Notes: generated by a model not told the origin, from the sequence alone. A stretch of 64,000 nucleotides of DNA from Amycolatopsis alkalitolerans (GCF_006152065.1 NZ_VDFW01000005.1:227830-291829); one strand, 5' to 3'. Shown: positions 31,380-40,473, counted from the first letter of the stretch. A program made the numbers and translations.

Positions 31380-32176
31380 CAACCCTTCCTTTCCGTCAAG
31401 GGCCCGACCCGAACGGCGAAACCGGGTTCGAGCGGCTCGAATCTTTGCAGTACCAGGGGATCGTGGCCCGCCAGCAGCACCGTGCCGGGCTCGGCGACAA
31501 GCGCGCCGAGTTCGTCGAACCCGCGGTACATCGCCTCGAGATCGGCGACGACGAGGAACGGGCGGTCGAGTTCGACCTCCTCGTAGTAATGCACGGCATC
31601 CGAGGCCAGCACGACCGTGCCGCCCTCGGCCTCGACGAGCGCGACGAGCTGGCCCGGGGTGTGCCCGCCGACCTCGCGCAGTTCGATCCCCGGCGCGAGC
31701 CGGTGCCGCTTGGGCAGCCGCGTGACCCGGCCCTCCTTGCCGGCCTGGACGATGCCCGCGATGTCCGGCGGTTCCGCGGAGTGTCCGAACTGGACTCGGC
31801 CGGCGTACGGCCCGGTCCAGAAGTCCAGTTCCCGTGCGGAGATCAGGATCTCGGCGTTCGGGAACAGGTCGATGTTCCCGGTGTGGTCGTAGTGCGCGTG
31901 GGTGATGACCACCTGCTCGATCGCCGCCGGGTCGATGCCGAGCCGGTCGAGGGCCTCGGGCACCGGGCAGGTCATGGTGCGGCCGCGCCGCTCGCCGACA
32001 GCGGGGGTGAACCCGGTGTCGACCAGGACGGTCCGCTCCGGGCCGCGCAGGACCCAGAAGAAGTAGTCCATCCCGAGTGGACGGTCGGGTTCGCCGTACA
32101 CGTGGTAGTTCAGGTACACCTGGCTCGCGACTGTCTGCCGGGTGGCGAACCGCACCGCGAGCACTTCCCAGGTCAT
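31379..32176 (-). CDS. Lactonase-like metallo-beta-lactamase protein, copy 2
   Basis: 265 residues from ATG 32176. Zinc motif HAHYDHTGN, then GGHTPGQL, SDAVHYYEE and LAGHDPLVL. Paralogue of the protein at 26421-27197; the two bracket the operon's enzyme genes. Overlaps the MFS stop (TGATG). Two lactonase-type enzymes imply either two lactone intermediates or two substrates. Confidence 0.84.
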   Translation of the reverse strand: MTWEVLAVRFATRQTVASQVYLNYHVYGEPDRPLGMDYFFWVLRGPERTVLVDTGFTPAVGERRGRTMTCPVPEALDRLGIDPAAIEQVVITHAHYDHTGNIDLFPNAEILISARELDFWTGPYAGRVQFGHSAEPPDIAGIVQAGKEGRVTRLPKRHRLAPGIELREVGGHTPGQLVALVEAEGGTVVLASDAVHYYEEVELDRPFLVVADLEAMYRGFDELGALVAEPGTVLLAGHDPLVLQRFEPLEPGFAVRVGPLTERKG

Positions 32177-33507
32177 CAGCCGGCCTCCCGCACGGGTTCG
32201 GGTGCCGGTGCGTCGGCGCCGATGTTCCGGCCCGCGGTCTCGGGCAGGTACTTCACCAGGAACACGGTGGCCACGAGCGCGACCAGCACCAGGTACGAGG
32301 CGGGCCATACGCTGCTGCCGGTGGCGCTCGCGATCGCGCTCGCGATGAAGGGCCCCGGCCCGGCCACGAACGCCAGCGCGATGTTGAACCCGGTCGCGCT
32401 GCCGCTCGACCGGGTCGCCGCCGGGAACAGTTCGACGAGCATGACCACGGTGGTCACGCTGACCAGCGACTGCGGCAGGATGAGCAGGAGCATCCCGAGC
32501 AGCACGGACGCCACGCCGCCCTGGCCCATCAGCACGAACGCGGGCAGCCCCAGCAGGATGTAGCCGACGCTGCCGACGAGGTTGACCCGGCGCCGGCCGA
32601 ACCGGTCGGAGATCGCGCCCGCGACCGGGCACAGTCCCATGTAGATGATCAGCCCGATCGCGCTCAGGATCAGCGAGTTCGCGCGGGACAGGTGCACCGT
32701 CTGCGACAGGTAGTTCACCACGTAGGTGGCCAGGTAGTAGAAGCCGAGCCCCTGCACCGCGGCGATCGCGAGGGTGAGCAGGACCGGCTTTAGGTCGCGC
32801 TTTCCGGCGGCCCGCAACGGTTTGTCGGAAACCTTGCCGAGCCGCCTGAGGTCGGTGAACACCGGCGTCTCGTCGAGCTTCAGCCGCACGTAGAGGCCGA
32901 TCAGCGCGAGCGGCGTGGCGAGCAGGAACGGGACTCGCCAGCCCCACGAGAGCATCGCCTCCGCGCTCACCACCGACTGCAGCAGCAGCGCCACGAAGCT
33001 GCCCGCGACCGTCGCGAGCGCGGCCGTCGCGGAGATGACGCTGCCGAACACGCCGCGCCGGTTGCCCGGCGTCATCTCCAGCAGGAACGCCGAGGACCCG
33101 GTCCATTCGCCGCCCGCGGAGAAGCCCTGCAGGCAGCGCAGGACGACGAGCAAGGCGGGGGCGAGCACGCCGACGGCCTGGTAGCTGGGCAGCGCGGCGA
33201 TGAGCGTGGTGGTGATGCCCATCATGAGCACCGAAACCGACAGCGTGAACCGCCGGCCGCGGCGGTCGCCGAGCGAGCCCAGGACCAGCCCGCCGATCGG
33301 GCGGAAGAAGAACGCCACGCCGAAGACGGCGAGCGAGGAGAGCAGGCCCACGGTGGCGCTGCTGGTGGGGAAGAAGACCTTGCCCATGGTCGGTGCGAAG
33401 AAGCCGTAGACGGCGAAGTCGAACCACTCCATGAAGTTGCCGACGCCGGCGGCGAGCGCCGCCCGGCGTCGTATCCGGCCTGAGCCGGCCGGGGACAGCG
33501 TTGTCAT
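32176..33507 (-). CDS. MFS transporter of the metabolite:H+ symporter (MHS) family
   Basis: 443 residues from ATG 33507 with AGGAG about 9 nt upstream. MHS signatures: GNFMEWFDFAVYGFFAP near the N-terminus, GSLGDRRGRRFTL, LQGFSAGGEWTGS and PAATRSSGSATGFNIALAF. The family imports small carboxylates (ketoglutarate, proline, shikimate). First gene of the nine-gene operon, divergent from IclR. Confidence 0.88.
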   Translation of the reverse strand: MTTLSPAGSGRIRRRAALAAGVGNFMEWFDFAVYGFFAPTMGKVFFPTSSATVGLLSSLAVFGVAFFFRPIGGLVLGSLGDRRGRRFTLSVSVLMMGITTTLIAALPSYQAVGVLAPALLVVLRCLQGFSAGGEWTGSSAFLLEMTPGNRRGVFGSVISATAALATVAGSFVALLLQSVVSAEAMLSWGWRVPFLLATPLALIGLYVRLKLDETPVFTDLRRLGKVSDKPLRAAGKRDLKPVLLTLAIAAVQGLGFYYLATYVVNYLSQTVHLSRANSLILSAIGLIIYMGLCPVAGAISDRFGRRRVNLVGSVGYILLGLPAFVLMGQGGVASVLLGMLLLILPQSLVSVTTVVMLVELFPAATRSSGSATGFNIALAFVAGPGPFIASAIASATGSSVWPASYLVLVALVATVFLVKYLPETAGRNIGADAPAPEPVREAG

Positions 33508-33538
33508 GTCTCTGACTCCTACGATCAACCCTGATCAT

Positions 33539-33640
33539 GTCCGCTCAGTGGACAGAACACTCATTGAGTGGACGTGCTGGCGACAAAGCTAGGCTGCGGC
33601 CTGCCGGGTTGTCAATCGGCCCGGGTGTCCGCTGAGTGAT
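33539..33640. promoter_or_regulatory. Three repeated IclR boxes
   Basis: A near-palindrome GTCCGCTCAGTGGAC at 33539-33553, a variant CACTCATTGAGTGGAC at 33558-33573 and a half-conserved GTCCGCTGAGTGAT at 33627-33640, all in the 146-bp gap between the MFS operon and the divergent IclR gene. The first two lie toward the MFS operon and the third 14 bp before the IclR start. Likely IclR operators for both units. Confidence 0.6.
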
Positions 33641-33653
33641 AATGTGATCCACC

Positions 33654-34463
33654 ATGCGAACCGGATCCGAACCCCCCACGGGCACGGTCGCCCGGGCCGT
33701 CGCGGTGCTGCGCGCCGTGATCGAGGCCGGCGAGGACGTCAGTGTCGCCGAGCTGACGGAGACGCTCGGGCTACCGCGCCCGACCGTGCACCGGCTGCTC
33801 GACCTGCTGGCCAAGGAGGACATGGTCGAGCCGGACCACGGCACCCGCCGCTGGCGGCCGACCGTGGAGTGCCAGCGGCTCGGCGCGGTGCTGGCCGCCC
33901 GCCGGGACCTCGTGCGGCTCGCGCGGCCGGTGCTCGCCGAGGTCGTCGAGCGCAGTCAGGAAGCCTGCCTGCTCGGGGTGTACCTGCCGCGGCGGCGGGA
34001 GATGATCTACGCCTCGGAACACACCTCGCCGAACCCGCTGTCGTACCGGATCGAGCTGAACTCGCCGGTCCCGGTCAACTGGGGCGCCTCGGGGCGGGCG
34101 ATCCTCGCGTTCCTGCCCGAGGAGGAGATCGAGGCGATCCTCGCCGAGCGCGCGCCCAACCCGGTCACGGGCGAGAAGGCGCCTTCGGCGAACGTGCTGC
34201 GCCGCGAACTGGATTTCATCCGTCAGGCGGGCTTCGCCTTCTCTCGCGGGCAGAAGATCCCGGGCTCACGCGGTATCGCGGCCCCGATCCTCGGCGCGGA
34301 CGGGATCGCGGTCGGCAGCCTCACGCTGACCATTCCCGAGATGCGCTTCCGCGAGGAGGCCAAGGAACAGCTCGCGGAAATGGTGATCCGGGGGGCCGGG
34401 GAGCTGAGCGTGATGCTCGGTTACCGGGCGCCGCAGGCGTCCGGCGTCGCCGGCCGCCGCTAG
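33654..34463 (+). CDS. IclR-family regulator of the nine-gene operon
   Basis: 269 residues. HTH: TVARAVAVLRAVIEAGEDVS, LGLPRPTVHRLLDLLAKEDM. Effector domain with SRGQKIPGSRGIAAPILGAD and LGVYLPRRREMIYASEHTSP. Divergent from the MFS-headed catabolic operon with repeated boxes between. Distinct from the IclR at 5.4 kb. Ends convergent with an amidohydrolase gene 34 bp away; GGAAGGCCTTTCC in that gap may act as part of a terminator. Confidence 0.88.
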   Translation: MRTGSEPPTGTVARAVAVLRAVIEAGEDVSVAELTETLGLPRPTVHRLLDLLAKEDMVEPDHGTRRWRPTVECQRLGAVLAARRDLVRLARPVLAEVVERSQEACLLGVYLPRRREMIYASEHTSPNPLSYRIELNSPVPVNWGASGRAILAFLPEEEIEAILAERAPNPVTGEKAPSANVLRRELDFIRQAGFAFSRGQKIPGSRGIAAPILGADGIAVGSLTLTIPEMRFREEAKEQLAEMVIRGAGELSVMLGYRAPQASGVAGRR

Positions 34464-34497
34464 TCGGGAAGGCCTTTCCGCCGTGAGGGAACCATCC

Positions 34498-35613
34498 TCA
34501 AAGGACAGTCTGGCCGTTGCGCCACACCTGCCGGATCCGGCCCGCCAGGTCGCGCACGTCGAGTTCGGTGCCCGCCAGAAGTAGGAGATCCGCGCGGAGC
34601 CCCGGCGCGATCCGGCCGCGATCGTGGTCGAGCCGGAGTAGCCGCGCGGCCTCACTCGTCGCCGCGGCCAGCGCGCCCGCGTCGCCGAGCCCGCCCGCGG
34701 CCAGCAAGCGCAACTCGGTCAGCAGGTCGACGTGGGGCCGGGGCGCGAGATCCGAGCCCGCCGCGATCGGGACTCCGGCCTCGCGCGCCAGCGCGAGTGA
34801 GCGAAGGTGCGCGGGTTCATCGATGGGCGCGAGCGTCGGGACGTACCAGCAGCCGCGTTCCCGGAGCACGCCCACCGCGCTCTCGTCGAGGAACACGCCG
34901 TGCTCGATACTGCGGGCGCCCGCTTCGGCGGCCGCGACGGCTGACCGGGCGGTGTGGGCGTGAGCGAGCACGTCCCGGCCGCAGCGGCGCGCTTCGTCGA
35001 CCAGCGCGTGCAGTTCCTCGTCCGACGGGCCGATATCCAGCCCCGCGCGCACCGACCGCAGCGCACCGCTGGCCCCGGCCTTGATCCAGTCCGCCCCGGC
35101 CCGCACCATCCGCCGCACGGCCGCGCGCGCCGCGTCCGGCCCGTCGAACACGGGATCCGGCAACGACGGGTCGGCCAGTGTGTCCACCGTCCCGGCATCC
35201 GGGCTCCAGTGATCACCGAGCCCGCCGGTCGGGGACAGTTGCCGGAGGCTGATCAGCAGATCTGGGCCGGTGATCCAGCCTTCCCGCAGCGCGTGCTTGA
35301 ACCCGGCGTCCGCTCCCCACGCGTCGCGCACGGTGGTGACCCCGCGCTTGAGCAGCCCGCGCAGCACCGGCACCGCTTCCAGGATCCGCGCGCTGCGGGG
35401 TAGTTCGTCCGGTCGCGGGAACGCGACATGCGCGTGGCAGTCGATCAGCCCAGGCAGCAGCAGACCCCCGGCGCAGTCGACCCGCTCGGCACCCTCTACA
35501 TCGGACTCGACCGCGACGATCCGGTCGCCCCGCAGGAGGACGTCTCGGCGCTTCGTCGCGCCCTCGACGGGATCGAAGATCAGCGCACCGGTCAGCACCG
35601 TGTCGTGGTTCAC
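34498..35613 (-). CDS. Amidohydrolase-family protein, copy 2
   Basis: 371 residues from a GTG at 35613. Metal ligands: HxH in LIDCHAHVAF, Lys in ADWIKAGASGAL, His in VLAHAHTARS, His in SIEHGVFLDE, Asp in AAGSDLAPRP. Same subgroup as the amidohydrolase at 23.3 kb but clearly diverged. Single gene between IclR and the divergent LLM gene. It may feed the adjacent operon; not provable. Confidence 0.84.
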   Translation of the reverse strand: MNHDTVLTGALIFDPVEGATKRRDVLLRGDRIVAVESDVEGAERVDCAGGLLLPGLIDCHAHVAFPRPDELPRSARILEAVPVLRGLLKRGVTTVRDAWGADAGFKHALREGWITGPDLLISLRQLSPTGGLGDHWSPDAGTVDTLADPSLPDPVFDGPDAARAAVRRMVRAGADWIKAGASGALRSVRAGLDIGPSDEELHALVDEARRCGRDVLAHAHTARSAVAAAEAGARSIEHGVFLDESAVGVLRERGCWYVPTLAPIDEPAHLRSLALAREAGVPIAAGSDLAPRPHVDLLTELRLLAAGGLGDAGALAAATSEAARLLRLDHDRGRIAPGLRADLLLLAGTELDVRDLAGRIRQVWRNGQTVL

Positions 35614-35677
35614 GGGCGGTGATCCTAGCCCGTACCAGGCCGACCGTGCAGACTCGCTGGTGTCAAAGGGAAGCCGC

Positions 35678-35690
35678 TAAGATCCTGATT
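35678..35690 (+). promoter_or_regulatory. -10 element for a leaderless LLM transcript
   Basis: TAAGAT at 35678-35683 followed by seven bases and then the ATG at 35691, with no Shine-Dalgarno sequence. This spacing is the standard leaderless layout in actinobacteria. Confidence 0.55.
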
Positions 35691-36530
35691 ATGCGATTCG
35701 CCTTCAAGACTTCCCCGCAAAACACCGATTGGGCGGATATGCTCGCCGTCTGGCAGGCCGCCGACGATATCGACGTCTTCGAATCGGGGTGGACATTCGA
35801 CCATTTCTATCCGATATTCTCCGATCCGGCCGGTCCGTGCCTCGAAGGGTGGGTCACGCTGACCGCGCTGGCCCAGGCCACCCGGCGGCTGCGCGTCGGC
35901 ACCCTGGTGTCCGGGATTCACTACCGCCACCCCGCGCTGCTGGCCAACATGGCGGCGACGCTCGACATCGTTTCGAACGGGCGGCTGGAGATCGGGATCG
36001 GCGCCGGCTGGAACGAGGAGGAATCGGGCGCATACGGCATGCGGCTCGGGCCGGTCAAGGAGCGCAGTGACCGGTTCGAAGAGGCGTGTGAGGTGCTGGT
36101 CGGCCTGCTGACCCAGGAGACGACGAGCTTCGCGGGCGAGCACTACCAGCTCACGGACGCCCGGTGCGAGCCGAAGGCCGTGCAGAAGCCGCACCCGCCG
36201 ATCTGCATCGGCGGCAGTGGCGAGAAGCGGACGTTGCGCACGACCGCCCGGTTCGCGCAACACTGGAACTACGCCGGCGGCCCGCCCGAGGAGTTCGCGC
36301 GCAAGCGGGACGTGCTGTACCAGCACTGCGCCGACCTGGGCCGCGATCCGAAGGAGATCACGCTGTCGGCCCACGTTCGCCTCGATCCGGAGCCGGACTA
36401 CGCCAAGGTCGCCGCCGATGCCGCCGCACTCGGCGAAGAGGGCCTCGACCTGGCGATCGTGTACCTGCCGCCGCCGCACAGCCCGCACGTGCTCGAACCG
36501 CTGGCGCAGGCCCTGGCCCCGCTGACCTGA
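35691..36530 (+). CDS. LLM-class (F420-dependent) oxidoreductase
   Basis: 279 residues, luciferase-like TIM barrel. FKTSPQNTDWADMLAVWQAA near the start, LVSGIHYRHPALLANMAATL, IGIGAGWNEEESGAYGM and HPPICIGGSGEKRTLRTTAR are hallmark blocks of F420-dependent LLM enzymes. Start ATG 35691 is chosen because it matches the family start and a leaderless -10 box. Substrate unknown; stands alone before the tRNA gene. Confidence 0.86.
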   Translation: MRFAFKTSPQNTDWADMLAVWQAADDIDVFESGWTFDHFYPIFSDPAGPCLEGWVTLTALAQATRRLRVGTLVSGIHYRHPALLANMAATLDIVSNGRLEIGIGAGWNEEESGAYGMRLGPVKERSDRFEEACEVLVGLLTQETTSFAGEHYQLTDARCEPKAVQKPHPPICIGGSGEKRTLRTTARFAQHWNYAGGPPEEFARKRDVLYQHCADLGRDPKEITLSAHVRLDPEPDYAKVAADAAALGEEGLDLAIVYLPPPHSPHVLEPLAQALAPLT

Positions 36531-36614
36531 GCCCGCCTCGGGTGACCCCCACGTGCACGCCGCTTGCCGGACCCTCTAAGCTACTGTTCACCGCCCCGCG
36601 CGCGGGGTGGTGGC

Positions 36615-36691
<77 letters not shown>

Positions 36692-36741
36692 TCAGTGGTC
36701 CGTTTACGCAGGTAGACGGGTCGCGATAGCTGAAGAACGAG

Positions 36742-36788
36742 AGAACCGCCCCGCGGCATGTCACGTTCATGCAACACGGGGCGGTTCT
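36742..36788. terminator. Hairpin terminator after tRNA-Pro and the integrase remnant
   Basis: Perfect 12-bp stem AGAACCGCCCCG / CGGGGCGGTTCT with a 23-nt loop, followed by TTCGTTG on the plus strand. It can stop the tRNA transcript on + and the integrase transcript on -. Confidence 0.75.
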
Positions 36789-36795
36789 TTCGTTG

Positions 36796-37326
36796 TCAGG
36801 CTGCTCGCTGGTCCAGCAGGGCTACTCGCCGCGCGTCGAGCGTGTCGGCTACCTCGTCGAGGCGGTCCGGGAACAGATGCCCGTAGATGTTCAAGGTCAT
36901 CGCCGCGTCCTTGTGACCGAGCATGTGCTGGATGACCTTCACGTCGGCTCCGGCTGCGATCGCGAGCGATGCCGCGGTGTGCCGGAGCTTGTGCGGGGTC
37001 AGGCCCTCGACCTGGAGCTTGGCGGCCGTCACCGCGGCGTTGAACTCCCGGACCCGCCAGTTGTTGGCCCTGAGCGAGTGGCCGCGGGCGGTGCGGAAGA
37101 CCAGCTCGTTGGCCCCGCGCCCACCGATCACCCGGGCAAGCTCGGGAACCAGTGACGCCGGGATCGGGACGGTCCGGCGCTTGCCGGTCTTGGGCAGGCC
37201 CTCGTGCTGAACTCCGTTGACCTCGTAGAAGGTCGTCGCGATCCGAAGGCGCCGCTTGGCGAGGTCTACCCGGCCGACACGCAGGACGGCCGCCTCGCCC
37301 CACCACGCGACGCCTTCCAACCACAC
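36796..37326 (-). pseudogene. Tyrosine-recombinase (phage-type integrase) C-terminal remnant
   Basis: 176 residues holding only the catalytic domain. Present: beta-hairpin Lys (LPKTGKRRTVPIP), HxxR in TPHKLRHTAAS, HMLGHKDAAMT and nucleophile Tyr in LNIYGHL. The N-terminal arm- and core-binding domains are missing. At the first catalytic Arg position the usual GLRWGE reads VAWWGEA, so the Arg is lost. Location next to attL and orientation match the integrase of this island. Unlikely to be active alone. Confidence 0.8.
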
Positions 37327-37386
37327 TCACCCGAAGCGATCATCGACAACATGATCGACTTACGCCCAGAGCGGTGACTACGAAGG

Positions 37387-37797
37387 TCAGGGCAGCAGAG
37401 TGAACGCCTGGACGTGACGAGGACGAACCAGCGAGAAGTGCTTCCGGTCGAGCGTGGCGACCTCGGACGCGTTATACCGCTCCGCAGTGGTGATCACATA
37501 CGCGTCCGCCGTGCCCAGTGGCAGATCCGAGTACTTCTCGACCAGTTCGGCCACCCGGCCTGCTCCCCCTTTGCCGAGGGAGACCAGCTCGTACAGGCCA
37601 CGGGCGACGTCCCGATGGAACGCGGCTTCCGCCCGGGTTCCGACGCGACGCCACAGCACGTAGCCGATCTCCGCCAGTACGGGCTCAGGCAGCAGCAGCG
37701 GTCCAGGATGAGTGCGGAGTAACGCACGGCACTGCTCATGCGCTGCATCCCGCGCGTTACCTAGAGCGACAACGGGACCGGTATCGACGACGATCAC
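37387..37797 (-). CDS. vapC: VapC-type PIN-domain toxin
   Basis: 136 residues. PIN metal ligands: D5 in MIVVDTG, E43 in VLAEIGY, D98 in GTADAYV, D117 in VATLDRKHF. PIN toxins are Mg-dependent RNases, often cleaving tRNA or rRNA. Start overlaps the stop of the antitoxin gene. The module probably stabilises the tRNA-Pro island. Confidence 0.87.
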   Translation of the reverse strand: MIVVDTGPVVALGNARDAAHEQCRALLRTHPGPLLLPEPVLAEIGYVLWRRVGTRAEAAFHRDVARGLYELVSLGKGGAGRVAELVEKYSDLPLGTADAYVITTAERYNASEVATLDRKHFSLVRPRHVQAFTLLP

Positions 37798-38015
37798 TCG
37801 GCGCCGTGACCTTCGCCGCCTCGCTCACGGAGGATGTCCTTGGCGCGCGCCGCGAGATCCGGCTCAGCCTCGAACATGCCATCAAGCTCGAACTCCCGGA
37901 CTACCGGCCGCTCCGGCAGCTCGTCAGCCCAACGCCGCAAGTCCTGCACAACGGTGTCCAGCCGCTCAGCGGGCACCGCGTCCAGCAGTCGATGCGCTTC
38001 CTCCCGGGTCGTCAT
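37794..38015 (-). CDS. vapB: VapB-like antitoxin
   Basis: 73 residues, acidic C-terminus (FELDGMFEAEPDLAARAKDI), small N-terminal helical part (MTTREEAHRLLDAVPAERLD). Directly upstream of and overlapping the PIN toxin gene. No clear ribbon-helix-helix or AbrB motif, so the antitoxin class is uncertain; assignment rests on size, order and overlap. Confidence 0.72.
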   Translation of the reverse strand: MTTREEAHRLLDAVPAERLDTVVQDLRRWADELPERPVVREFELDGMFEAEPDLAARAKDILRERGGEGHGAE

Positions 38016-38210
38016 GACCTCATGGTACCCGCGGGACTAGCCTGTTCCAGCACCCAGCGTAGACATGTCTTGAGTCAGATGATGGGTGCCGGTTCGTGGT
38101 CAGTTGAGGGGTGACACTTCCTAGCCGGTAGTGCTTCTGACTGTGTGACTGTAGCGTTCGATCGACGGTCTTGTCGGAGAGTCCGTGACGCTCGAAGGAC
38201 GTGCCCTGCC

Positions 38211-38594
38211 GTGTCTGGCGCTGATGAGGTCGGACTGCCTACGGACCTGCACGATCGGCTGGTCGGGCGGGTGATCCGGTTCGCGCGCTTCTTGACGAAC
38301 AATGCCGACCCGCTCGAACGGGTCGAGGCGGTGCGCAGTACCCGCGCCGAGGCGGTCCGGGTCTTGATGGGCGGCACCAAAGTCAACGATGACCGGCAGG
38401 TATGGGTGATCAGGGCGCACGGCGATTTCGTCAACCATCGTGCCGCGCTACCGGGCCAGCCACTCCGCCGCGCCGACACGTTGCTGATGATTTGTGACGC
38501 CGGCACGCTCACTGTCGTTGACTGGGGAACCGGACCACAGGGAGCAGACCTCCACGTGCTCGGCCCGACCTATCCACTCGACGCGGGCGGATGA
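38211..38594 (+). CDS. Unknown island protein
   Basis: 127 residues from GTG 38211 with GAAGGA about 12 nt upstream. No family recognised. It is a soluble alpha/beta-looking protein: helix LHDRLVGRVIRFARFLTNNA, then VWVIRAHGDFVNHRAALPG and strands LLMICDAGTLTVVDWG. It ends by running 25 bp into a convergent transposase fragment. Could be an accessory cargo gene of the tRNA-Pro element or its remnant. Confidence 0.5.
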   Translation: MSGADEVGLPTDLHDRLVGRVIRFARFLTNNADPLERVEAVRSTRAEAVRVLMGGTKVNDDRQVWVIRAHGDFVNHRAALPGQPLRRADTLLMICDAGTLTVVDWGTGPQGADLHVLGPTYPLDAGG

Positions 38595-39326
38595 TCGGGT
38601 GTTCGCCGCCCAAATGCCTTGTGTCGCTTGACCTCCTTCGAGCTGGTGCGGGGCACGGTGGTGATGGGTTCGTCGTGGTCATCGAAGACCCGCAGCACGG
38701 TCTCGTGGATCTCGATGGTGACGACCCTGCCGGCGTGGCGGAGCCCGACCTGAACGCGTTGCCCGATGACCTGAGTGGTGCCGCGGCTGGAGACGCGGCG
38801 CTGCACCCTCGGCGGTCGTCGGTCGACGGTGGGGCGTGGCCCGGCGACGCGGGCCCGTTGCAGTCGCGCCCGTTGGTGGGGCGCGAGGGTAAGGGGCATG
38901 GTGCGGACCACGGCGCCGTCGATGATCACATGCGCGAGCTGGGCTTCCAACCGCAGGGTGACCCGGCGCCCGGCCCATTGGGCGCCGACGGAGATCAGGA
39001 CACCGGCCAGGGACACGCAGCCGGAGTAGTTGACGGTGCGGTCCACCTCGATCGGCGCGCCGGCGGCGAGGTGCGCGGCCGCCGGCCTGGCCGGTGGCGG
39101 ACCGCCGGGACGGGCGCCCTGGGCACGCAGCCGGTTCAGGTCGATGCCGGTCAGCCGGGAGGGCACGGTCTTGAGGTGATGCCCCTCGTGGCTCAGGTGC
39201 ACGGTGGTGCTGTACATCCACAGCCGGATGGTCTGGCCGACCAGGTGGCGGCCCAGCCAGAACTGTTGCCCACCGACGCCGAGGTTGCCGCTGGCCGGGA
39301 TCACCCGCTCCAACTCGATGCGGGCG
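38570..39326 (-). pseudogene. IS481-type transposase, C-terminal fragment
   Basis: About 250 residues of the C-terminal extension of actinobacterial IS481-like transposases, with three repeats of the type VERTVNxSG: TVNYSGCVSLAGVLISVGAQ, RRVSSRGTTQVIGQRVQVGL and IPASGNLGVGGQQFWLG. The N-terminal HTH and DDE catalytic core are absent; the coding frame is joined at about 39326 to an IS1380-type fragment. Non-functional. Confidence 0.74.
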
Positions 39327-40277
39327 CTCGGCGCGCACGATCACCCGCATCCCGGGTGGCCAGCCGGACAGGTCGATCAACCCGGTCAACTCGGCCACCC
39401 ACGCCCCGTCCCGAACCTCACCGTCGGCGTTGTAGGCCGGTGTCCACACGTGCCTGGGGATCAGATCCACCTTGGCGGCGGTGGTCTCGGTGAGTGTGAA
39501 GCCGACCGAGTACTGCAGCCGCCGATTGTGGCAGTACCGCACGAAGTCGTGTGTGCCGCCGCCGGAATCGGTGCGCACCAACACTTTCTGGCCGACCCGA
39601 TACCCCGGCTGGAACGGCAACTGCGCCAACGCCTCGGACAAGACCTGCTGGTGATCGGCGGCGGTGTTGCTGCCGGCGTTGCCCGGCCGCAACATCACCA
39701 CCAGCGGCTCCCCGGTCCCGTCGCCGCCGTGGTCGGCCCACGCGCCTAGCGGATGAAACCCGTATCCTTGCTTGAAATTCGGTGCGGCGCGTTCCTTGTC
39801 CGAATGCGCGGTCACCAACGTGGCATCCAGATCGATGATCAGTGGATCGTCGGCGTCGATGCCGTGATCGGGTGCATGATCACCGGCGCTTTCCCATGCC
39901 GCCGCACGGGCCGCCGCGCGCGCCGCTCGGATCGCGCTCACCGCCTTGCCCGCGTCGGCGGCCAGCGCAGTCACCAGCCGCGACACGGTCGGATCCGAGG
40001 CCACCAGCCCAAACACGCCCGGCTCGACCCGCGTCAGACCGATGTCGGCCAGGCAGTCCCCGCCCAGCGCAACCGCGACCGCCAGATCCAACACGACCTT
40101 GCCCGGATCGTGCACAGCGAGAGGTTTCCGCCACGGCGACAACGCATCCAACAGGGCCGTGGTCAGCCCGACCGTATCGGCCGTGCGCAGCAGCAACACC
40201 GCCCCGGCCTGCGACACGACACCCGAACCCGACCCGCCTACCGCCAGCCGCGGATACGGCGAACTACACTTGCCCAC
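39327..40277 (-). pseudogene. IS1380-type transposase, N-terminal fragment
   Basis: About 315 residues of an IS1380-family DDE transposase: SSPYPRLAVGGSGSGVVSQA, LIIDLDATLVTAHSDKE, NFKQGYGFHPLGAWAD, VLVRTDSGGGTHDFV. The gene stops at MRVIVRAERPH where it meets the IS481 fragment, so the third catalytic part is gone. An 11-bp inverted repeat lies just upstream (40280-40351). Confidence 0.8.
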
Positions 40278-40279
40278 CT

Positions 40280-40351
40280 GAATGGTGCTCCTCGAACTAC
40301 GAGCGATACGACCTTCGACAAGCCGTATCATCGCAGCTCAGAGCACCATTC
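40280..40351. repeat. Inverted repeat at the 5' end of the IS1380 fragment
   Basis: GAATGGTGCTC at 40280-40290 and its exact complement GAGCACCATTC at 40341-40351, 50 bp apart. One copy may be the outer terminal repeat of the IS, the other an internal transposase-binding site; the opposite IS end has been lost. Confidence 0.55.
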
Positions 40352-40433
40352 TCCTTCCACGGCACACCGGTCGAACCCACACCCCATGAAAGCCCCGGGC
40401 TAGTTCGCCGCAGGTCACCGCAGACCCGAATAA

Positions 40434-40473
40434 GGTCAAGGGGTCGCAGGTTCAAATCCTGTCATCCCGACGG
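40434..40473 (+). repeat. Right attachment site (attR) of the tRNA-Pro island
   Basis: Identical over 40 bp to 36652-36691. Here it is only the 3' half of tRNA-Pro, preceded by unrelated sequence, i.e. the displaced original tRNA end. Island length between the repeats is about 3.78 kb. Confidence 0.88.

Noticed and set aside
38075..38512. Minus-strand ORF opposite the unknown island gene
   Set aside because: Ser/Arg-rich composition typical of an antisense shadow; the plus-strand frame has a ribosome site and protein-like composition.
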